A stretch of DNA of 18,342 nt from JASFQI01 sp050115555 (GTDB lineage Bacteria; Desulfobacterota; DSM-4660; Desulfatiglandales; HGW-15): assembly GCA_050115555.1 (NCBI GenBank), contig JASFQI010000066.1, forward strand, positions 1 to 18,342. Reading direction: 5' to 3'. Of the stretch, positions 7,377 to 17,201 are shown in pieces. Made by a program: the position numbers and the translations under genes. Numbering within the stretch: the first letter of the stretch is position 1; each line of letters starts with the position of its first letter. Below the pieces are notes generated by a model. That model worked only from the letters and a program-made list of their open reading frames with translations, had not been told where the DNA came from and searched no databases.

Positions 7377-7673
7377 TCATGCACCAGGCTTCTCGGTCCT
7401 CGGCTGCGTATGATACTCCTCGATCCAGCGCAGCCAGATCTTCTTGCGATTCTGGAACTTGAGCATGACCCGCTCCAGTTGCTTACTGAGCTCCAGGTCC
7501 GGAATCTTCCGCTTGGAAAAAACCAGGATCTCCCGCTCGAGCGCCTGCCACTCCGGCATCTTCCGGGCGTCTCCTGTGCGGTACTTCTGAAACTCCAGAT
7601 GCATCTCCTCGATTCGCCGATCAAACCGCACGACGGCATCTCGGATCTCGCGGTTCTGTGTGGAAATCAGCAT
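7377..7673 (-). CDS. Small protein of unknown function, charged and helical (98 aa)
   Basis: I do not recognise a named family. The product is rich in Arg, Lys and Glu, contains a WQALEREI segment, a KRKIPDLELSKQLERVMLKF stretch and an NRKKIWLRWIEEY segment, and looks like a soluble, mostly helical cytoplasmic protein without cysteines, membrane segments or a signal peptide. The even codon usage and ordered helical repeats suggest it is really expressed; GGGAGG lies 4 bp before the ATG at 7673. It stands alone on the - strand, diverging from purC and converging on the palindrome. Nothing in the context reveals its role. Confidence 0.65.
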   Translation of the reverse strand: MLISTQNREIRDAVVRFDRRIEEMHLEFQKYRTGDARKMPEWQALEREILVFSKRKIPDLELSKQLERVMLKFQNRKKIWLRWIEEYHTQPRTEKPGA

Positions 7674-7977
7674 GGGGCCTCCCGGCCCCGGGAAGAATGG
7701 ATCAGCCGCTCCCGGAGCCCACCCCTTTCTTAATCCATCACGCGTATGCTTTCAATACCGAATGGGCGGACAACGAGAGGATCGCTCCGCTGCGCTGAAA
7801 CCTCGGGCTCCGGGAAAAAGCCGTCCCTTTGAGGTTGCGGGGGGGGTCATCGACCGGTTCAATACTTGACTTTTGCCCTGTGCCATGGGAAATGTCCGGG
7901 AAGGCCACGGCGCCTGTCAGGGCTTCAGGGAGCAACCTCGAGCCCGGAGGGCACAGAGAGAGGGAAAGGGGGCGAAC
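7674..7977. other. Divergent intergenic region between the 98-aa gene and purC
   Basis: This 304-bp stretch holds the start signals of both divergent genes. It contains a run of eight G residues (7839-7846) and a weak promoter candidate for purC. I searched for a purine riboswitch aptamer ahead of purC and saw none. The purC frame is open back to 7873, but that extension lacks family similarity. Confidence 0.5.
7866..7893 (+). promoter_or_regulatory. Weak candidate promoter of purC
   Basis: TTGACT (7866-7871) is a good -35 sequence, and GGAAAT follows after 16 bp as a poor -10 with 3 of 6 matches. It lies about 85 bp ahead of the purC ATG. Only the -35 half is convincing. Confidence 0.2.
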
Positions 7978-8871
7978 ATGGCGGGAAAGACGCTTTTACG
8001 GTCGGAATTCCAGGACCTGAAACTCGTCAAGCGAGGTAAGGTCAGGGACGTCTACGAAATCGACGACATGCTGCTCATCGTGGCGAGCGACCGCATGTCG
8101 GCGTTCGACGTGGTCATGGACGACCCCATTCCTGACAAGGGACGCATCCTCACCATGATCTCGAACTTCTGGTTCCGAAGGCTGGAGGGAGTCGTGGAGA
8201 ACCACATCGTCTCCACAGACCCCGCCGACTACCCGGAGCCGTGCCGCAAGTACAGGCAGGACTTGGAAGGCCGCAGCATGCTCGTGCGCAAGGCGGATCC
8301 CCTTCCAGTGGAATGTATCGTCCGGGGGTACATCTCGGGGTCCGGCTGGAAAGAATACCTGCAAAAGGGAACCGTCTGCGACATTCCTCTCCCCACGGGG
8401 CTGAAGGAATCCGACATCCTCCCTCAGCCGATCTTTACACCTTCGACCAAGGCGGAGTCCGGGACCCATGACGAAAACATCTCCTTTGAAGCGGTGGTAG
8501 GCCTGCTCGGGCAGGAGGCGGCCGAGAAAATCCGGGAGCTCAGCCTGCAGATCTATGAATCCGGCCGCGACTTTGCCGCGCAAAAAGGAATCCTCATCGC
8601 GGATACGAAGTTCGAGTTCGGCCGCATCGGCGATCGGCTCATTCTCATCGACGAAGTGCTCACGCCGGACTCTTCCCGGTTCTGGCCCATGGCGTCCTAC
8701 CAGCCCGGAGGGCCGCAAAAAAGCTTCGACAAGCAGTTCCTTCGGGATTACCTGGAGAGCCTGGACTGGCCGAAAACGCCGCCTCCGCCCAAGCTGCCGC
8801 AAGACATCATTCAAAAAACCCGGGAAAAATACATCGAGGCCCTGGAGAAACTCACGGGTCAGAAGCTCTGA
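7978..8871 (+). CDS. purC: Phosphoribosylaminoimidazole-succinocarboxamide synthase (SAICAR synthetase)
   Basis: PurC joins CAIR and aspartate with ATP hydrolysis to make SAICAR, in de novo purine synthesis in the cytoplasm. From the ATG at 7978, with AAGGGGG just upstream, the product has 297 residues, the longer form of the family. Clear signatures are the N-terminal KRGKVRDVYEI nucleotide-binding loop, SDRMSAFDVVM, VECIVRGYISGSGW, PIFTPSTKAESGTHDENISF, and FEFGRI followed by LIDEVLTPDSSRFWP. The start upstream at 7873 was rejected because the extra residues are unrelated to the family. A receiver-domain gene follows after 57 bp, possibly in the same transcript. The gene looks intact. Confidence 0.97.
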   Translation: MAGKTLLRSEFQDLKLVKRGKVRDVYEIDDMLLIVASDRMSAFDVVMDDPIPDKGRILTMISNFWFRRLEGVVENHIVSTDPADYPEPCRKYRQDLEGRSMLVRKADPLPVECIVRGYISGSGWKEYLQKGTVCDIPLPTGLKESDILPQPIFTPSTKAESGTHDENISFEAVVGLLGQEAAEKIRELSLQIYESGRDFAAQKGILIADTKFEFGRIGDRLILIDEVLTPDSSRFWPMASYQPGGPQKSFDKQFLRDYLESLDWPKTPPPPKLPQDIIQKTREKYIEALEKLTGQKL

Positions 8872-8928
8872 TCCCACGGCAAACGCAGCAAGCACGCACC
8901 GCATCCTTTCACAGGGAGTCTCCATACG

Positions 8929-9552
8929 ATGAAACCCTCCATCTGCTTTATTGACGATTCTGAATTCGAACACGAGCTCGTTCGGGAAGAAATCGCATCA
9001 CAGGCCCCGGAGTACACCTTTGTTCAAGCCTACACCTTTGAGGAGGCCAGGAAGCTCCTGGAATCCGCTCCTCCGGCCCTCTTCCTCCTGGATCTCTGGG
9101 GCCAGGACCCGGACGTGGCAACGCCCGTGATCACGCCGAAGCCCGCCCTTGCTGAAACGGCATCCCGCATCCCCGACCTCGATTCCGTGTTCGAAGGACT
9201 GGACACCTTTCCGGGTGACCGGCCCAACGAGTACCTCAAGCGATTGTTCCGCATCGTGGACGGCTGGCGGGACCTCTTTGAAGAGGCGTGTGCAGCGGTG
9301 GGACAAAACCGCAAGTACGGCCTGGCCAATCTGAGACAGGTACGGGAGATCTACCCCGGAGTGCCGGCAGTGTTCTACACGCGGAAATCCCTGATCAGCG
9401 ATGCCGTGGCCATGTTTCGTGCCGGATGCGACGGGCTTTTTATCAAACCGACCGGTCCGAACGACGAGGAAACGCACCGGCTGACCCGGGAAAACGCGCC
9501 GGGGCTCCTTCGAGACCTGACCCGCATTATCGAGGCCTCCCGGGCCTCCTGA
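8929..9552 (+). CDS. Single receiver-domain response-regulator-like protein with a large internal insertion
   Basis: The ATG at 8929 has GGGAG upstream and yields 207 residues. The receiver signature is complete: acidic pair Asp9-Asp10 in CFIDDS, phospho-acceptor Asp55 in LFLLDLWG, Thr151 in VFYTRKS and Lys173 in LFIKP. The Thr-to-Lys distance (22) is exactly that of CheY, but the Asp-to-Thr distance is 96 residues rather than about 30. About 66 extra residues are therefore inserted after strand 3, where the switch loop and helix 3 should be; the insert includes a LKRLFRIVDGWRDLFEEA helix. There is no DNA-binding or enzymatic output domain, and no histidine kinase gene lies nearby. It is probably a phosphorylation-dependent interaction module; its partner is unknown. 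Confidence 0.75.
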   Translation: MKPSICFIDDSEFEHELVREEIASQAPEYTFVQAYTFEEARKLLESAPPALFLLDLWGQDPDVATPVITPKPALAETASRIPDLDSVFEGLDTFPGDRPNEYLKRLFRIVDGWRDLFEEACAAVGQNRKYGLANLRQVREIYPGVPAVFYTRKSLISDAVAMFRAGCDGLFIKPTGPNDEETHRLTRENAPGLLRDLTRIIEASRAS

Positions 9553-9890
9553 AGCAGGGACTTCTTCGCGGCTTGAGAATGCCCCTTTCAACTTGAGGCG
9601 CGTCGGCGCATCTCTCGCAAAAAATGCAACCTTGAGCGGTCCAGGGACCCGATAGCGAGATCGTTTGTCGCGGTTGGGCCCTTTTTCGGGGCCTACAAGC
9701 TCCCGTTGCCTCTTCCGTATTCCGAAAAACACACCCCGTTTCCCTCTGAAATCCCATCAAAAAGTTCGCCCTGGGTCGGGTTGACAAAGAACTTGGCGAT
9801 GCTTAACGTAAATTTCGATTAACGCCGGGAAGGTGGCACTCGAATACCCGGTGTGCAGCTTCAGCGGAAAAGGACAGTCGGGTTCAAACT
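9553..9890. other. Gene-free region upstream of grpE
   Basis: These 338 bp carry no convincing ORF. A hairpin formed by GGCCC (about 9676) and GGGCC (about 9690) around a T-rich loop occurs near the left end but has no T tract after it. The right part holds the grpE promoter candidate and a direct repeat TTAACG (9803-9808 and 9819-9824). No CIRCE inverted repeat and no hrcA gene are present. Confidence 0.4.
9781..9809 (+). promoter_or_regulatory. Candidate promoter of grpE-dnaK
   Basis: A perfect TTGACA (9781-9786) is followed after 17 bp by TAACGT (9804-9809), a weak -10. It is about 80 bp ahead of the grpE start. One copy of the TTAACG direct repeat overlaps the -10 and the second lies 10 bp downstream, an arrangement that could serve a regulator. 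No clear sigma32-type element is visible. Confidence 0.3.
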
Positions 9891-10544
9891 ATGAATGAGG
9901 AAAAGAGACAGAATCTTGCGAACGGTACAGAAACCGGTGATCAACCGGGCGACGGAGGACAGCACCCGGTGAGCGAGGACCATTCCGAAGGCACCTCCAC
10001 GGATGAGACCCTGCCGGTGGAAGACCTTTCCAAACCGGAGCTGATCCAGAAAATCCAGCAACTTCAGGAAGATGTGAAAGCACACTACGATCTTTTCCTC
10101 CGCGCTCAGGCGGATATGGAAAACCTGAAGAAGCGCCAGCAGAAAGAAAAAGAGGACTGGCGAAGATTTGCGACGGAAAAGCTCATCAAGGACCTGCTGC
10201 CTGCCGTGGACAACCTCCAGAGCGCCATCGCCCACACCCATGACGAAAACTCGGCGGACTCTCTGCGGGAAGGCCTTGAACTGACGCTGAAAGGACTGCG
10301 GGGCGCCCTGGAAACGGCCGGGCTCGAGGAAGTCAGGGCCGAGGGTGAACCCTTTGACCCCTGTTTTCACGAAGCGATCTCCATGCAGGAGGACGAAAAC
10401 CTCCAGGCGGGACACGTCCTGAAGGAGCTCCAGAAAGGATACACGCTGAACGAGCGATTGCTCAGACCTGCGCTCGTGGTCGTGAGCAAAGGGAAATCCG
10501 GAGAAGATCAGGGACACCCCTCAGATGAAACGTGCGAATCTTGA
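9891..10544 (+). CDS. grpE: Nucleotide exchange factor GrpE
   Basis: GrpE releases ADP from DnaK and so drives its substrate cycle in the cytoplasm. The 217-residue product has a disordered acidic N-terminus (about 1-45), a long coiled-coil helix containing YDLFLRAQADMENLKKRQQKE, and the C-terminal beta domain ending with the family signature FDPCFHEAISMQ and GYTLNERLLRPALVVVSKG. dnaK follows after 38 bp. A short inverted repeat ATCCT-AGGAC-AGGAT lies in that gap just before the dnaK ribosome binding site. The start ATG has no strong Shine-Dalgarno sequence but fits the usual length. Confidence 0.96.
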   Translation: MNEEKRQNLANGTETGDQPGDGGQHPVSEDHSEGTSTDETLPVEDLSKPELIQKIQQLQEDVKAHYDLFLRAQADMENLKKRQQKEKEDWRRFATEKLIKDLLPAVDNLQSAIAHTHDENSADSLREGLELTLKGLRGALETAGLEEVRAEGEPFDPCFHEAISMQEDENLQAGHVLKELQKGYTLNERLLRPALVVVSKGKSGEDQGHPSDETCES

Positions 10545-10582
10545 AGCAAATAAATCCTAGGACAGGATAAGAGGAGGACAAC

Positions 10583-12492
<1,910 letters not shown>

Positions 12493-12493
<1 letters not shown>

Positions 12494-14526
12494 TGCGTTT
12501 TGAACGCGGTTTTCGATTCCGGGCTATCCCCGCCCTCACGGCGGGGATAGCCCTTTTGTTTCTGATCGAGGGATGCCAGCCCAAGCGCCCCCCAGAGGAA
12601 CCCGCACCCGCCGTGCCGGAGGCAGAGGCCGTCTTTGAACAGGCACAGCAGTATGATCGACTCGGGGCGTTCGATCGGGCCTTTGACGCCTATGAGGCCT
12701 TCGTACGCGAACAACCCCACGGTGAAAAAACGCGCCAGGCCCTTTACCGCATGGCGCGGATACGATATGGGGACCGTCTATTCGCCGAGGCCCTGTCTCT
12801 CCTGGAACGTATTGCCAGGGAGTACCCGGAGCATCCCGACGCGCCCCGCATCGAGCTCGAGATCCTGTCCACTCTGTACCACATGGGGAATCACGCATCC
12901 TGCCGCACCCGGGGAAATGCTTGGCTGAGAACCCATTCCGGGCATCCCCTCGAAGGGGAGGTTCGCTTCCTCCTCGGGCGGAATGAACAAGAAGCAGGCG
13001 AACCCGTCGAGGCCTTTTCCCAGTGGATGCGAGCAGCGGACCTTTTCGCGGAGGACGCGGATGCCCTTAAAAGGCTGGACCAGGCCGTTACGGACCTGAT
13101 TCAATCCGCCTCCCTGGACCAACTCCAGGAGATGTCCGATATCCCCACGGCCCACCCGTACCTCCCGCTGATCCTTCTACGCACCGCTCACCTGCACGTG
13201 GACCGCGAGGAACTCGCAGAAGCGCAGGAAGCGGCCTTTGCCCTTTTGGATGCCACATCCGATCCCGACCGAGTAATCGAGGCGAGGCGCATTCTGGCCC
13301 GGATAGACGAAAAGCTTTCGGTAACCAAGGGGCGTATCGGCTGCCTTTTGCCCATGAGCGGTCCTTTCCGCATTTACGGCGAGGAAACCCTGAACGGCAT
13401 CCAGATGGCAGCCGCCCCGTGGCTCGACGAGAGCTCCGGTCCGGAAATCGAGCTTCTCATTCGGGACACTCGCGGGGATGCAGACGTTACGGCAGCGGCC
13501 GTGGAGGAGCTGGCTCGAGAAAGCCGGGTCATGGCAATCATAGGCCCCCTTTCGAGCAAGGCAGCTCAAGCCGCCGCCGCAAAAGCCCAGGAGCTCGGCG
13601 TTCCCATCATCACGATGACTCAGAAGGAAGACCTCCCTCGCATCGGAGACATGGTGTACCGAAATTTCCTGACGCCTTCCATGCAGGTGGAGGCCCTCCT
13701 GGACAGAGCCGTACACATCCTCGGCCTCCACCGCTTCGGCATCCTTTATCCTGACAATCCTTACGGCCACCACTTCATGAATCTTTTCTGGGACGGCCTG
13801 GAAGCATTGGGATGCGAGGTGACGGCGGTTGAATCCTATGCACCCGATAAAACGGACTTTGCCGACGAGGTTCAGCGAATGTTGGGGTTATACTACCCCA
13901 GACCGGCCTCGGTGGTCCGCATGCTCGAAGAGCGCAAGGCCGCTATGGGCATGGGCGAGGAAGAGGAAAAAGCGGACACTGAGGACGAGCCTGAGCCCAT
14001 TTTGGACTTCGACGCCGTGTTCATTCCCGACAACAGCGAGCGTGTGGCCCTGATCGCCCCGCAGTTTCCCTTTCACAAGGTCCTGAACATCCGTTTCCTT
14101 GGGACCAGTCTGTGGCAATCTCAGGCCCTGATCGAGCTGGCAGGTGACTACGTTCAGGGAGCCATTTTGCCGTCGGGCTTCTTTTCGGAGCTCGATACCG
14201 AGCCGGTGCAGTCCTTTGTCATGGGATACGAAGCAAGCTTCGGCCAGGCACCCGGACTCCTGGCAGCGGTCGGGTACGACACGATGCGGTTCCTGAGAGA
14301 AACCCTGAGCGATCCCCTGATTCTGACGCGAAACGACATTCGAAGAGCGATTTATGAGTTCGACGGTCTGGAGGGCGCAACCGGAAGGATACGGTTCGAC
14401 CGGTACGGCGAGTTGGAAAAGCCTCCCCGTATCCTCACCGTGAAGGGAAACCGTTTCGTGCCTTTCGACGATTCCCAGGCCGCCTCCGGCGCAACCGTAC
14501 AATTCACGGACGGCCCCTTGAGATAG
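12493..14526 (+). CDS. LpoA-like penicillin-binding-protein activator lipoprotein
   Basis: The ATG at 12493 shares one base with the dnaK TGA (TGATG), which suggests translational coupling; it yields 677 residues, close to E. coli LpoA in length. Residues 1-28 form a lipoprotein signal ending FLIEGC, with Cys28 as the lipidation site; Glu just before Gly is unusual. A proline-rich spacer is followed by a TPR-like helical region (about 45-275, e.g. YDRLGAFDRAFDAYEAF and FAEALSLLERIAREYPEHPD), then a periplasmic-binding-protein type 1 domain (about 280-660: GRIGCLLPMSGPFRIYGEE, IIGPLSSKAAQAAA, FGILYPDNPYG, GFFSELDTEPVQSFV). An acidic GEEEEKADTEDEPEP insertion lies near 490. LpoA-type proteins stimulate class A peptidoglycan synthases from the outer membrane. 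Its signal-peptide codons hold an intrinsic terminator. Confidence 0.85.
12521..12563 (+). terminator. Intrinsic terminator/attenuator of dnaK inside the signal-peptide codons of the LpoA-like gene
   Basis: GGGCTATCCCCGCC (12521-12534) is perfectly complementary to GGCGGGGATAGCCC (12540-12553), a 14-bp stem around the loop CTCAC, followed at once by TTTTGTTTCT. This is a textbook Rho-independent terminator, 28 bp past the dnaK stop, but it lies in frame within the next gene: the stem encodes residues about 10-21 of its signal peptide and the T tract the following hydrophobic residues. It may end most grpE-dnaK transcripts while a translating ribosome prevents its folding. Confidence 0.75.
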
Positions 14527-14541
14527 CTGCCGGAGGTACGG

Positions 14542-15309
14542 TTACTTTTCCTCGTCCTTCTCGTCCCGGGTTTCGTCTTCTTCGCTTTCCTTTTTCTTCC
14601 TGGCCATCCGGACCACCACAATGCTGATCTCGTAGAGGACGATCAACGGCCCGGCCATCATGCACTGGGTCACCACGTCCGGCGGTGTGAGGATCGCTCC
14701 CATGGCAAAGGTCAGCAGGATCGCGTACTTTCGCTTGGCGCGCATGAGCTCCGGCGTGATGATTCCCAGCTTTCCCAGGAAAAACGCCACTACGGGAAGC
14801 TCGAACACCAGGCCGAAGGCAAAGAGAAGCTTGATGGCAAAGGAGAAGTACTCCTTCACCGACGGCAGGGCCTGTATGGACTCATTGGCAAAGCTCAGGA
14901 AAAAACGGAACCCGAAGGGGAACACGATGAAGTAGCCGAAGAGACTGCCTCCAACGAAAAGAATGGTGGAAACGATCACAAAGGGCACCACGAGCTTCCT
15001 CTCGCTTCGATAAAGCCCGGGCGCCACGAACATGTACAACTGATAGAATATGACCGGTGCGGAGGCCAGAATTCCGGTCACCAGCGCGGTCTTGAGGTAG
15101 GCGAAGAACATCTCCGGGAGGTTCGTGAAGATCAGCTGCTGATCTTCCGCCATATTCTGCTTCAAAGGAAGCGTCAGGATCTGGAACAGATACTCTGCAA
15201 AGAAGTATGCCGCCACGAACCCCACTCCAACGGAGATCGCACAGACCACGAGCCGTTTTCGCAATTCCTCCAAGTGACTCATGAACGGCTGTTTCTCTTC
15301 ACTCTCCAT
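14542..15309 (-). CDS. tatC: Twin-arginine translocase subunit TatC
   Basis: TatC is the membrane receptor for folded proteins carrying a twin-arginine signal peptide. The 255-residue product shows the family signatures: MSHLEELRKRL at the N-terminus, FAYLKTALVTGILASAPVIFYQLYMFVAPGLY, EYFSFAIKLLFAFGLVFELPVV and AILTPPDVVTQ, with six predicted membrane helices. The C-terminus is a highly charged cytoplasmic tail rich in Glu, Lys and Asp. Its ATG (15309) follows the tatB TGA directly (TGAATG), so translation of the two is probably coupled. The stop is only 15 bp from the end of the convergent lipoprotein gene, with no obvious terminator between. Confidence 0.97.
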   Translation of the reverse strand: MESEEKQPFMSHLEELRKRLVVCAISVGVGFVAAYFFAEYLFQILTLPLKQNMAEDQQLIFTNLPEMFFAYLKTALVTGILASAPVIFYQLYMFVAPGLYRSERKLVVPFVIVSTILFVGGSLFGYFIVFPFGFRFFLSFANESIQALPSVKEYFSFAIKLLFAFGLVFELPVVAFFLGKLGIITPELMRAKRKYAILLTFAMGAILTPPDVVTQCMMAGPLIVLYEISIVVVRMARKKKESEEDETRDEKDEEK

Positions 15310-15786
15310 TCACCGGGTCTCCTTTGAACTGTCGATCTCCTCGGGTTCGCCCTCTTGCTCGCCCTCGGTCTCTTTGCTCTTCTCGTACTCTTCCAGCACC
15401 TCGTCGAACGATCCGTAGCGCGTCGTCCCCCCCGATTCCGCCGTCTCTTTCACGGGCTCCCCAGAGGGTCGTTCGGCTTCCTCCTCGTCCGAAGCCGGTG
15501 CCCCCTCTTCGGAAACCTCCTTCCCAAGGGATGCGCCCTCTCCGGCCTGTGTGCCCGTGTCATCCAGGGGACTGTCCAGGCCGCTCACCGTGTCGGCCAG
15601 ATCCTGCCGCACCTGCTTCAGGTCGTCGTCCACATCGAACGAGTCCTTCAGCTCCTGGGTGGCCTTTTTGAACTCCGCCATTCCCTTTCCCAGGGCCCGG
15701 GCCAGGTCGGGCAGCTTGCTGGGCCCGATCACAATCAGGGCGATCACCATGATGATGATCAATTCGGGCATGCCGATGCCGAACAT
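15310..15786 (-). CDS. tatB: Twin-arginine translocase subunit TatB (TatA/B family)
   Basis: The ATG at 15786 is chosen because GGAGG (15796-15792) lies 5 bp ahead and because the protein then opens MFGIGMPELIIIMVIALIVIGPSKLP, the invariant TatA/B start; the frame is open 19 codons further upstream without similarity. The 158 residues comprise one N-terminal membrane helix, an amphipathic helix (LPDLARALGKGMAEFKKA) and a long acidic, Ser/Glu-rich tail. FGIGMPEL with Glu8 and the long tail favour TatB over TatA, and tatC lies directly downstream. A separate tatA is not in the window. Confidence 0.9.
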   Translation of the reverse strand: MFGIGMPELIIIMVIALIVIGPSKLPDLARALGKGMAEFKKATQELKDSFDVDDDLKQVRQDLADTVSGLDSPLDDTGTQAGEGASLGKEVSEEGAPASDEEEAERPSGEPVKETAESGGTTRYGSFDEVLEEYEKSKETEGEQEGEPEEIDSSKETR

Positions 15787-15817
15787 AGCGTCCTCCAACG
15801 AAAAAGAAATGATTTCT

Positions 15818-15895
15818 CTCTCGCAAAGTCGCAAGGATCGCAAAGGAAAATGGAAACAAACCTTCTCTCTTGGCGGCTTTGCGTCTTGGCGAGAG
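15818..15895. repeat. Imperfect palindromic intergenic repeat (about 78 bp) ahead of tatB
   Basis: The left arm (15818-15846) opens CTCTCGCAAAGTCGCAAGG; the right arm (15867-15895) read on the other strand opens CTCTCGCCAAGACGCAAAG. About 22 of 29 positions agree, with a centre of about 20 bp. The CGCAAAG/CGCCAAG theme is one I have seen as dispersed intergenic repeats in several GC-rich genomes. It fills most of the 127-bp gap between the GNAT gene stop and tatB and could act as a transcript-stabilising or mobile palindrome. It has no T tract typical of a terminator. Confidence 0.6.
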
Positions 15896-15913
15896 GCATA
15901 AGAGGTTTTGAAA

Positions 15914-16402
15914 TCACAGCTCCCGGATCAGGGCCAGCTCGTCACAGTCCGGAAACTTGGGGCACTTCAGGCAGTCCGCCCAGACCTTATGCGGCAGCAC
16001 GGACTTCTCCACGTCCACGAATCCCATACGGTGAAAAAAGGCCTCCACGTACGTGAGTGCAAAAACTCTTCGAATGCCCAGGACTTCCGCTTCCTCAATG
16101 CACGCCTCCACGAGCCGTCCCGCGTAGCCCCGCCTTTGAAGTCCCTCGGCTACGGCCAGGGAGCGGATCTCGGCCAGGTCTTCCCAGCACACACCGAGTG
16201 CGCAGCATCCGATCATTCCACCGTCGTCCCCCTCCTCCACCAGGACATAGAAATCCCGAATGTGATCGTAGAGCTCGCTCAAGGACCGCGCAAGGAGCAA
16301 ACCCCGGCCCGCATACCCCATGAGCAGCTGATGGATGGGCTTGACATCCTGAATCAAAGCCTTTCGCAGGACAGGGCTATTCGAGCTCGGAGACAAAGCC
16401 AT
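15914..16402 (-). CDS. GNAT N-acetyltransferase resembling single-domain N-acetylglutamate synthase
   Basis: The ATG at 16402 has GAGGGG a few bases upstream and yields 162 residues; the frame runs further up to 16447, inside the preceding gene. The GNAT fold is clear: an N-terminal RKALIQDV strand-helix, LLLARSLSELYDHIRDF, WEDLAEIRSLAV, the acetyl-CoA loop RRGYAG (90-95), and FFHRMGF. The C-terminus carries LPHKVWADCLKCPKFPDCDE with Cys144, Cys147 and Cys153, characteristic from memory of the short ArgA-like acetyltransferases that lack an amino-acid-kinase domain and make N-acetylglutamate, the first step of arginine synthesis. That role is inferred. The start overlaps the SPOR gene end by 26 bp, and argS lies two genes upstream. 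Confidence 0.85.
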   Translation of the reverse strand: MALSPSSNSPVLRKALIQDVKPIHQLLMGYAGRGLLLARSLSELYDHIRDFYVLVEEGDDGGMIGCCALGVCWEDLAEIRSLAVAEGLQRRGYAGRLVEACIEEAEVLGIRRVFALTYVEAFFHRMGFVDVEKSVLPHKVWADCLKCPKFPDCDELALIREL

Positions 16403-17147
16403 TGATCCCCTCTTTCTTTGCGAGCTGCCGGACATAGGCCTCGGCATCCGAACGAGTCAAAAACCTCCCGCATCGGACCCGGTAGTAGGTCTTTCCACGG
16501 ATGGTCACGTCGTAGTGGTACGCCGGGTGCCCTCGGTTTCGAAGACGTGCGACCATGTCCTTTGCCATTCCCAGGCTCTCCAATGCGGCCACCTGCACGG
16601 TGAAACGCGCCTTGGCCGCGAGCGCCCCCACCCGGGGATCCATGGCATCGTCCGGTTTGGGCTGCGGTGAAGCCGGTAGGATTTGAGAGGGAGCCTTCTT
16701 CTCCGCTTCAGCGCGGGATTCCGGACTTTTCCGGGGAGTTTTCTCCTTTGGGGGTGCCGATGCCTCGACGATCACGGGCTTCGGCCGATCCAGCTTCAGC
16801 CGATCCCCTTTTTTACGGGCTTCCTCCTTCCGCGCCTTGTTCTTCTTTGTCGCCAGCTTTTCATAAAACGCCAGCTTGGGATTGTCCTCGGGTTCTTTGT
16901 TCGCAGCGACAGGCTCCCGGGAGTCATCCCGTCGAATGATTTCCTGAAGCCTCCCGATTTGCGCCTTGAGCTCGGATACAGCCTGAATGTCCGCCGGGAA
17001 AAACCCCCTCCCCACGAGGATTCCCAGTGCGAAAATCCACACGAGCAGGAACAGCAGGAGCCCCCCCCAGAGCAGGATGCTCGAGGAGCTCAGATCGATC
17101 TGGATCTTTCGACCTTCCTTCTTGTCGCGTGGTTTCTTTCGGGCCAT
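16377..17147 (-). CDS. SPOR-domain inner-membrane protein
   Basis: The 256-residue protein has a basic cytoplasmic N-terminus (RKKPRDKKEGRK), one membrane helix (about residues 23-47), a long low-complexity Lys/Glu/Pro/Ala-rich linker (about 80-170) and a C-terminal SPOR domain beginning ARFTVQVAALESLGMAKDMVARLRNRGHPAY and ending YYRVRCGRFLTRSDAEAYVRQL. SPOR domains bind glycan strands lacking stem peptides at the division septum, so a role in envelope or cell-division processes is likely. The ATG at 17147 has only a weak Shine-Dalgarno sequence. It lies 54 bp downstream of argS and overlaps the GNAT gene, consistent with an argS-SPOR-GNAT operon. Confidence 0.9.
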   Translation of the reverse strand: MARKKPRDKKEGRKIQIDLSSSSILLWGGLLLFLLVWIFALGILVGRGFFPADIQAVSELKAQIGRLQEIIRRDDSREPVAANKEPEDNPKLAFYEKLATKKNKARKEEARKKGDRLKLDRPKPVIVEASAPPKEKTPRKSPESRAEAEKKAPSQILPASPQPKPDDAMDPRVGALAAKARFTVQVAALESLGMAKDMVARLRNRGHPAYHYDVTIRGKTYYRVRCGRFLTRSDAEAYVRQLAKKEGINGFVSELE

Positions 17148-17201
17148 GGGAACGCCGCGTGTGCCCCGCCTCCATCTCCCCGATACCGTGGCCGGGGCTT
17201 C

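Noticed and set aside
9676..9694. GGCCC/GGGCC hairpin as a terminator of the receiver gene
   Set aside because: The stem is short and no T tract follows on the + strand.
9527..9787. Short - strand frame (86 codons) in the gap before grpE
   Set aside because: Product is basic and without domains, overlaps the end of the receiver gene and has no ribosome binding site.
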